A stretch of 9,826 nt of DNA, taken from positions 1 through 9,826 of the forward strand of contig SFNM01000073.1 of the NCBI GenBank assembly GCA_004552725.1, given 5' to 3'. A program made the translations under genes and the position numbers. The notes beneath the pieces were generated by a model. That model had not been told where the DNA came from, made no database searches, and worked only from the letters and a program-made list of their open reading frames with translations. How positions within the stretch are numbered: position 1 is the stretch's first letter; the number at the start of each line of letters is the position of its first letter. Below, piece by piece: positions 5,312-9,826 of the stretch. The stretch is from Bacteroidales bacterium. Its GTDB lineage: Bacteria; Bacteroidota; Bacteroidia; Bacteroidales; Muribaculaceae.

Positions 5312-7144
5312 ATGAAAAGTGAACTTATCGTAGACGTGCAGCAGACCGAAGTGTCGATAGCGCTTTTGGAAGACTCTCGCTTGGTGTCGCTCCAAAAAGA
5401 GGCGCGCAACATTTCGTATGCCGTGGGCGACATCTATTTAGCCAAAGTAAAGAAGTTGATGCCCGGCTTGAACGCCGCGTTTGTCAACGTAGGCTATGAC
5501 AAGGATGCATTTCTTCACTATTTAGATCTTGGTCCCCACTACGCCACCTACTCGGCGTATGTCAAATCCCTTTTGGCGGAAGGCGCCACACGCGTTCCGG
5601 CCATTGAAAAAATCGAAATACAACCGGATATCGACAAAAACGGCTCCATCGCCAACATTCTTACTCAAGGACAACCGCTGTTAGTGCAGATTGTCAAAGA
5701 GCCCATTTCATCAAAAGGTCCTCGCCTCACTACAGAAATTTCTTTCACCGGCAGATTTATGGTGCTGATACCATTCAGCGACAAAATCTCTATCTCGCAA
5801 AAGATAAAATCGCCGGTAGAGCGTATGCGGCTACGCCAACTCATCGAGAGCATCAAGCCGCGAAATTTCGGTGTAATCGTGCGCACATCGGCCGAAGGCA
5901 AGGGTGCCGCCGAATTAATCAACGAATTAAAGACGTTAGTAACGTGCTGGAACAATGCCGTGGCACGTGCGCAAGCGTCAACCGCTCCCGAACTTATCTT
6001 CGAAGAAGAGAGCCGCATCGTGGGTATGCTGCGCGATGTATTCTCGCCATCGTTTGAGGCAATCCATGTGAACGATGCCAACGTATTTGAGCAAATCGAG
6101 AAGTACGTAAGCCTCATCGCGCCCGACCGCCGCGATATTGTAAAGTTATATCATGACGAAAAGCCTATTTTCGACAACTTTGGCATTACACGGCAAATCA
6201 AATCCTCGTTCGGCAAAACCGTATCGTTCCGCTCAGGGGCCTACATCATCATCGAAAGCACCGAAGCGCTCCATGTAATCGACGTTAACTCGGGCAATCG
6301 CACTAAAGCCACCAACGACCAGGAAAGCAACGCGCTGGAAGTGAACTTGCGTGCCGCAGAAGAAATTGCGCGACAACTGCGATTGCGCGACATGGGCGGC
6401 ATCATTGTGGTCGACTTCATCGATATGAATAAAGGTGAGCACCGTCAACAACTGTTTGAGCACATGCGCGAGTTGATGGCGAATGACCGCGCCCGGCACA
6501 ATATTCTGCCGCTCAGCAAATTCGGTTTGATGCAAATTACTCGCCAGCGGGTTCGTCCGGCATTGACCATCGTCACGGAAGAGAATTGTCCGTCGTGCTT
6601 TGGACGCGGCGAGGTGCAACCATCGCTTCTGTTCACCGACACGCTATACGAGAAACTCGATTACTTGGTCAACGAATTGGGTCAGCGCAATTTTATAATG
6701 TATGTACACCCGTTTGTAGATGCATATATCAAACGCGGCTTATTCTCGACACTCTATGGTAAATGGCGCCGCAAATTAGGTCGTTGCTTCAAAATTGTAG
6801 CCGACGAGTCGCTCGCTTATCTGCAATATAAAGTTATCGACAGCAAGCACAATGAATTAGACCTTAAAGCCGAGAAAGACATCAATGCATCGTCGGCTGA
6901 AAAGCGCAATTCACGCACCAATGAGGCCAACACGGCAGACGTAGATGGAAATGAAGCATCGGACACTGAGGCGCAATCGAAGCCGAGGCCACAGGCCGCA
7001 CCGGGTCAAGGCCAAAGTCGCAGCGCAAAAGCCCGTCGTCGCAAACGCCTTCGCAAAGAGGCAGAGGCAGCAGAGGCAGCGAAAGCGACAGAGACAGCCG
7101 AAACTACTCAATCCCCTACCCCAAGATCTGAAAACGAAGAATGA
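5312..7144 (+). CDS. rng: Ribonuclease E/G family endoribonuclease (RNase G)
   Basis: This single-strand-specific endoribonuclease family acts in rRNA maturation and mRNA decay in the cytoplasm. Of 610 residues, the catalytic part spans about 1-515. The S1-like RNA-binding region is near 37-130 (GDIYLAKVKKLMPGLNAAFVNVG). The two catalytic metal-binding aspartates appear as HVIDVNSG (D324) and VVDFIDM (D368). The zinc-link motif ENCPSCFGRG holds C426 and C429. Residues 520-610 form a tail beyond the usual RNase G length (E. coli 489): acidic and Ser/Asn-rich, then a basic patch KARRRKRLRK (573-582), then Glu/Ala/Thr repeats (583-600). No promoter lies between the terminator at 5185-5271 and the ATG at 5312, so expression probably depends on readthrough from the HU-bS22 unit. 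The start context is C-rich and lacks a Shine-Dalgarno sequence. Confidence 0.96.
   Translation: MKSELIVDVQQTEVSIALLEDSRLVSLQKEARNISYAVGDIYLAKVKKLMPGLNAAFVNVGYDKDAFLHYLDLGPHYATYSAYVKSLLAEGATRVPAIEKIEIQPDIDKNGSIANILTQGQPLLVQIVKEPISSKGPRLTTEISFTGRFMVLIPFSDKISISQKIKSPVERMRLRQLIESIKPRNFGVIVRTSAEGKGAAELINELKTLVTCWNNAVARAQASTAPELIFEEESRIVGMLRDVFSPSFEAIHVNDANVFEQIEKYVSLIAPDRRDIVKLYHDEKPIFDNFGITRQIKSSFGKTVSFRSGAYIIIESTEALHVIDVNSGNRTKATNDQESNALEVNLRAAEEIARQLRLRDMGGIIVVDFIDMNKGEHRQQLFEHMRELMANDRARHNILPLSKFGLMQITRQRVRPALTIVTEENCPSCFGRGEVQPSLLFTDTLYEKLDYLVNELGQRNFIMYVHPFVDAYIKRGLFSTLYGKWRRKLGRCFKIVADESLAYLQYKVIDSKHNELDLKAEKDINASSAEKRNSRTNEANTADVDGNEASDTEAQSKPRPQAAPGQGQSRSAKARRRKRLRKEAEAAEAAKATETAETTQSPTPRSENEE
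7058..7105 (+). repeat. Imperfect GAGGCA repeats in the rng tail
   Basis: GAGGCA occurs at 7058, 7064 and 7073 and degenerates into GAGACA and similar units. This encodes the EAEAAEAAKATETAET stretch (residues 583-598). Such purine-rich repeats expand and contract by slippage, so this part of the RNase is likely to vary in length between strains. Confidence 0.6.
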
Positions 7145-7165
7145 CATCCGTAGAAGGATAGTCGT

Positions 7166-7216
7166 ACACAAACGCACAGCGCTCCGCCTTGTAGAAAGCG
7201 GAGCGCTATTTTGTGT
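7166..7216. terminator. Bidirectional hairpin between convergent rng and kdsA
   Basis: AGCGCTCCGC (7178-7187) and GCGGAGCGCT (7198-7207) form a perfect 10-bp stem with a 10-nt loop. An outer ACACAAA/TTTGTGT stem (7166-7172 with 7210-7216) flanks it across a small internal loop. On the plus strand ATTTTG follows the main stem, suiting termination of rng 22-34 nt after its stop. On the minus strand the same stem would serve the kdsA operon, with a weaker T content. Confidence 0.8.
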
Positions 7217-7272
7217 GCGGGGGGATGTGCTTGGCAGTTCGGCTTCCGCCTCACCACAGGACTCAAAGCGGG

Positions 7273-8097
7273 TTAGAAAGCGTTGATGGTGGCTCGAAGG
7301 GCGGAGAGGCGACGGAGGAGAGGCTCGAGGAGGTCGAGGCGAAGCATATTGGCGCCGTCGCTTTTGGCATTGGCCGGGTCGGGGTGAGTTTCGATGAAGA
7401 GGCCATCGGCGCCGACTGCGATTGCGGCACGGGCAATGGTTTCAATCATGTCGGGACGTCCACCGGTGACGCCGCCGGCGGTGTTTGGCTGCTGAAGCGA
7501 GTGAGTGATGTCCATAATAACCGGGCAAGCGCATTGTTGCTGCATTTCGGGAATACCGCGGAAGTCAACGATGAGGTCGCCGTAGCCAAAAGATGTGCCG
7601 CGGTCGGTGACCATCACTTGGTCGTTGCCACTCTGACGAATTTTATCTACAGCAAATCGCATGGAAGCGGGCGCAAGGAATTGCCCTTTTTTGATGTTGA
7701 TGGTGCGGCCGGTAGCAGCAGCGGCTTGCAAGAGGTCGGTTTGACGGCAAAGGAAAGCCGGTATTTGGAGTATATCGACGTATTTAGCGGCCAATTCGGC
7801 TTCGTGAGCGGCATGAATGTCGGTCACGGTAGGTACACCAACAGTTTGGCTGACTTCAGCAAGGATTTCGAGGGCTTTTTCGTCGCCAATGCCTTGAAAA
7901 GAGTCTAATCGCGAACGGTTTGCTTTGCGATAAGAGCCTTTGAACACGTATGGGATGTGGAGTTCTTGGCAGATTGGAGCCACGGTATTAGCGATATCAA
8001 GAGCCATTTGTCGGCCTTCGATTACGCACGGTCCGGCGAGGAGGAAGAAGTTGTTGGATTGTGATGATTTAAGATATTGAGGGATATTGACGTTCAT
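7273..8097 (-). CDS. kdsA: 3-deoxy-8-phosphooctulonate synthase (Kdo-8-P synthase)
   Basis: KdsA condenses phosphoenolpyruvate with arabinose 5-phosphate to Kdo 8-phosphate, the precursor of the Kdo that links lipid A to the LPS core. I chose the ATG at 8097, giving 274 residues starting MNVNIP. It overlaps the rsmE stop as ATGA, and an upstream in-frame ATG at 8124 would add nine residues. Motifs are AGPCVIEG (21-28), FKGSYRKANRSR (52-63), TDRGTSFGYGDLIVD (164-178), DITHSLQQP (196-204), FIETHPDP (234-241) and SDGANML (246-252). The ligand set of metal-dependent KdsA enzymes (Cys, His, Glu, Asp) is complete: C24, H199, E236 and D247. E. coli KdsA instead has Asn at the Cys position and needs no metal. 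It is the last gene of the permease-rsmE-kdsA operon. Confidence 0.97.
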   Translation of the reverse strand: MNVNIPQYLKSSQSNNFFLLAGPCVIEGRQMALDIANTVAPICQELHIPYVFKGSYRKANRSRLDSFQGIGDEKALEILAEVSQTVGVPTVTDIHAAHEAELAAKYVDILQIPAFLCRQTDLLQAAAATGRTINIKKGQFLAPASMRFAVDKIRQSGNDQVMVTDRGTSFGYGDLIVDFRGIPEMQQQCACPVIMDITHSLQQPNTAGGVTGGRPDMIETIARAAIAVGADGLFIETHPDPANAKSDGANMLRLDLLEPLLRRLSALRATINAF

Positions 8098-8804
8098 AAT
8101 AATCGTTGATTGAGGATGTGACAAGTATCAGCAGCCACTAAAGCGGCTGTCTCTGTGCGTAGGCGATTGTCGCCCAATGAAATAGGCTTCCAACCGGCAT
8201 CGAGAGCGGTAGAGATTTCTTCGGGCGAGAAGTCGCCTTCGGGTCCTATAAGAATGATGGTATCAGAAGCGGGTATGTATTCGGTGGCCATCAGCCGACG
8301 CGGGATTGAGGGGTCGCAGTATGCGATAAAGCGTTGACCGGTAGTACAGGAGCGCATAAACTCGGCAAAAGGAGTCATTTGCTCAATGACCGGGAGAATA
8401 GCCTTGAGCGATTGTTTCATAGCCGATACGGCGATTTTATTGAGGCGTTCAACGTTGATTTCTTTGCGTTCCGAGTAGCGACAACGAAGGGGAACGAAGC
8501 GATCAATGCCGATTTCCACCAGTTTCTCAATGAGCCATTCCATGCGGTCGTTGTGCTTGGTTGGTGCTATTGCGATGGTGATGGAACCGGGCCACACTTT
8601 TGGAAGGTCGGCTCGGGAGAGTACTTCGACAGAGGTATGTTTTGGATGGGCGTCGAGGATGCGACATCGAAGAAGATGGCCACGGCCGTCAACTACCTCG
8701 ATTTCGTCGCCCGAGTGCATACGAAGTACTCGCGCGCAATGTGCGGAGTCGCTTTCGGGCAGAGTGCCGGAGGTTTCGATGTCGGGAGCGTAGAAGCGGA
8801 TCAT
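8094..8804 (-). CDS. rsmE: 16S rRNA (uracil-1498-N3)-methyltransferase
   Basis: RsmE methylates N3 of U1498 in 16S rRNA on the 30S subunit using S-adenosylmethionine. The 236 residues fit the family (E. coli 243). Residues 1-70 form the PUA-like RNA-binding part, including HCARVLRMHSGDEIEVVDG. The rest is a SPOUT domain whose knotted cofactor site is marked by LIGPEGDFSPEE (185-196) and SLGDNRLRTETA (209-220). The RMEWLIEKLVEIGID stretch (87-101) corresponds to the family's conserved helix. The start overlaps the permease stop as ATGA (8804-8801), and the stop overlaps the kdsA start the same way, so all three genes are probably translated in a coupled fashion. Confidence 0.97.
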   Translation of the reverse strand: MIRFYAPDIETSGTLPESDSAHCARVLRMHSGDEIEVVDGRGHLLRCRILDAHPKHTSVEVLSRADLPKVWPGSITIAIAPTKHNDRMEWLIEKLVEIGIDRFVPLRCRYSERKEINVERLNKIAVSAMKQSLKAILPVIEQMTPFAEFMRSCTTGQRFIAYCDPSIPRRLMATEYIPASDTIILIGPEGDFSPEEISTALDAGWKPISLGDNRLRTETAALVAADTCHILNQRLL

Positions 8805-9826
8805 TTATCGGCGGGGTTGGCTTTGAAGCAGAAGAAGAAAAGCACGGTCACCACGGCAGCGTATGCGGCGAAAATGAGCCAAGAGGTGTGCCATCCATCG
8901 AGCGCTTGCTCAGGAGTGAGCCCTTCGGCATACACATATTTGTTGGCTACTAAAGTTCCGGCAAGGAAGGTGCCGACGGATGCACCGATGCCATTGGTCA
9001 TAATCATAAACAGGCCTTGAGCGGAAGAGCGAAGTTCGGGGGTGGTTTGGCCGTCGACGTAGATACCGCCCGACACGTTGAAGAAGTCGAAAGCCACGCC
9101 ATATACCACGCACGAGAGCAAAAGCAGAAGAGCGCCGGGGAAGTGAGTGTCGCCAATGCCAAAGAAGCCGAAGCGGAGCACCCATGCCAACATAGCGATG
9201 AGCATCACGCCTTTGATGCCAAAGCGACGCAAACATACGGGAATTAGCAAGATGCAAAGCGCTTCGCTACATTGCGACAGCGAAATCAGCAACGTGGGAT
9301 ATTTAGCGAATGAGTCTTGGGCATATTCAGCCACGGTTTGGAAGTGCTGAATGAAAGAAGTGCCGTAACTATTGGTGATTTGCAACGATACGCCGAGCAA
9401 CATACTGAATATGAAAAAGATAGCCATTTCCTTACGACGGAAGAGTTTGAAAGCGGAAAGGCCGAGGGAATCGGCGAGCGAGGCTTTGGAATTGCGGTTG
9501 ACCGGACAATGTGGCATAGTCAGCGAATAGAAGGCCATGATTACGCCGAAGATGGCACAAAGGATGAATTGGTAATATGTGTATTGCAATTCAGCGCCGC
9601 CGACTTTGATGAAGTTGACCATCACTTCTGCTACGATGAAGCCGATAGTGCCCCAAATACGGATTGGCGGGAAGTCTTTTTCGGGAGAAAGTCCATGCTT
9701 AGTTAAAGCATTGAACGACACCGAGTTGCAGAGGCCGATAGTGGGCATATAGAAAGCCACAGCCAAGGTGTATATTGGGAAAAGAATAGCAAAATCAACG
9801 GCTTGCCCTGCTTGCATACAATATAC
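8801..9826 (-). CDS. nupG: NupG-type nucleoside:H+ symporter, N-terminus outside window
   Basis: This is a major facilitator transporter of the nucleoside:H+ symporter family, expected in the inner membrane and importing nucleosides with protons. Diagnostic stretches shared with E. coli NupG are YMPTIGLCNSVSFNAL, DFPPIRIWGTIGFI, MAIFFIFSMLLGVSLQITN, a block with SQCSEAL and GIKGVMLIAMLAWVLRFG, VYGVAFDFFNVSGGIYVD, and SSAQGLFMIMTNGIG. The first ATG inside the window (9817) aligns to an internal position. The frame stays open to 9826, so roughly 85 N-terminal residues, with about the first two to three helices, lie beyond the window edge. About nine helices remain. It is upstream of rsmE with a 4-nt ATGA overlap. 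The operon promoter is not in view. Exact substrate preference cannot be read from the sequence. Confidence 0.93.
   Translation of the reverse strand, partial: VYCMQAGQAVDFAILFPIYTLAVAFYMPTIGLCNSVSFNALTKHGLSPEKDFPPIRIWGTIGFIVAEVMVNFIKVGGAELQYTYYQFILCAIFGVIMAFYSLTMPHCPVNRNSKASLADSLGLSAFKLFRRKEMAIFFIFSMLLGVSLQITNSYGTSFIQHFQTVAEYAQDSFAKYPTLLISLSQCSEALCILLIPVCLRRFGIKGVMLIAMLAWVLRFGFFGIGDTHFPGALLLLLSCVVYGVAFDFFNVSGGIYVDGQTTPELRSSAQGLFMIMTNGIGASVGTFLAGTLVANKYVYAEGLTPEQALDGWHTSWLIFAAYAAVVTVLFFFCFKANPADK

Noticed and set aside
7213..7908. Long plus-strand open frame opposite kdsA
   Set aside because: It is antisense to a complete kdsA with all its motifs. Its composition is that of a shadow frame.
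8098..8124. Upstream kdsA start at 8124
   Set aside because: It overlaps rsmE by 31 nt and adds nine residues. The ATG at 8097 gives the same 4-nt ATGA overlap as the rsmE start and the usual KdsA N-terminus.
8334..9020. Long plus-strand open frame opposite rsmE and the permease
   Set aside because: It crosses two well-supported genes on the other strand and shows no family motifs.

Overview
The window is a stretch of core chromosome from a member of the Bacteroidales; family level is uncertain, with a Muribaculaceae- or Prevotellaceae-like genome my best guess. The evidence is that promoters have the Bacteroidetes form (TTTG, about 20 bp, TAnnTTTG) rather than the sigma70 form. Start codons also follow A-rich tracts with no Shine-Dalgarno sequence. 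The order HU, a 29-residue AURKAIP1/COX24-type basic protein, then RNase G is one I recall from Bacteroides-like genomes. No mobile element, phage, CRISPR array, rRNA or tRNA was found.

Layout. Positions 1-225 hold a strong hairpin terminator (29-59) and three 11-bp GGAAAAATTCC repeats spaced about three helical turns apart. An unrecognised helical protein (226-834, minus) and rplS (1008-1361, plus) diverge from back-to-back promoters between 855 and 923. rplS ends in a clear intrinsic terminator. pta and ackA (1510-3763) form the acetyl-CoA to acetate and ATP module. They are followed by a perfect 10-bp inverted repeat and a six-helix membrane protein of unknown role (3838-4482). A promoter and structured leader precede the HU-family gene (4640-4912), then the 29-residue basic protein (4975-5064), which I recognise as an AURKAIP1/COX24-type (mS38/bS22-like) ribosomal protein. 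A 247-nt structured region ending in an intrinsic terminator separates it from the RNase E/G gene (5312-7144), which carries an unusual basic, low-complexity C-terminal tail.

A bidirectional hairpin (7166-7216) separates this plus-strand block from a convergent minus-strand operon. That operon is a NupG-type nucleoside permease (N-terminus outside the window), then rsmE, then kdsA. Both junctions are ATGA overlaps, so translation is probably coupled.

Functional picture: translation and RNA metabolism (L19, bS22-like protein, RNase G, RsmE), fermentative energy conservation (Pta-AckA), nucleoid structure (HU), LPS Kdo synthesis (KdsA) and nucleoside uptake. No new multi-gene system is evident. 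The most interesting signals are non-coding: the structured region and terminator in front of the RNase gene, which has no visible promoter of its own, the phased 11-bp repeat trio, the ackA 3' hairpin and the HU leader.
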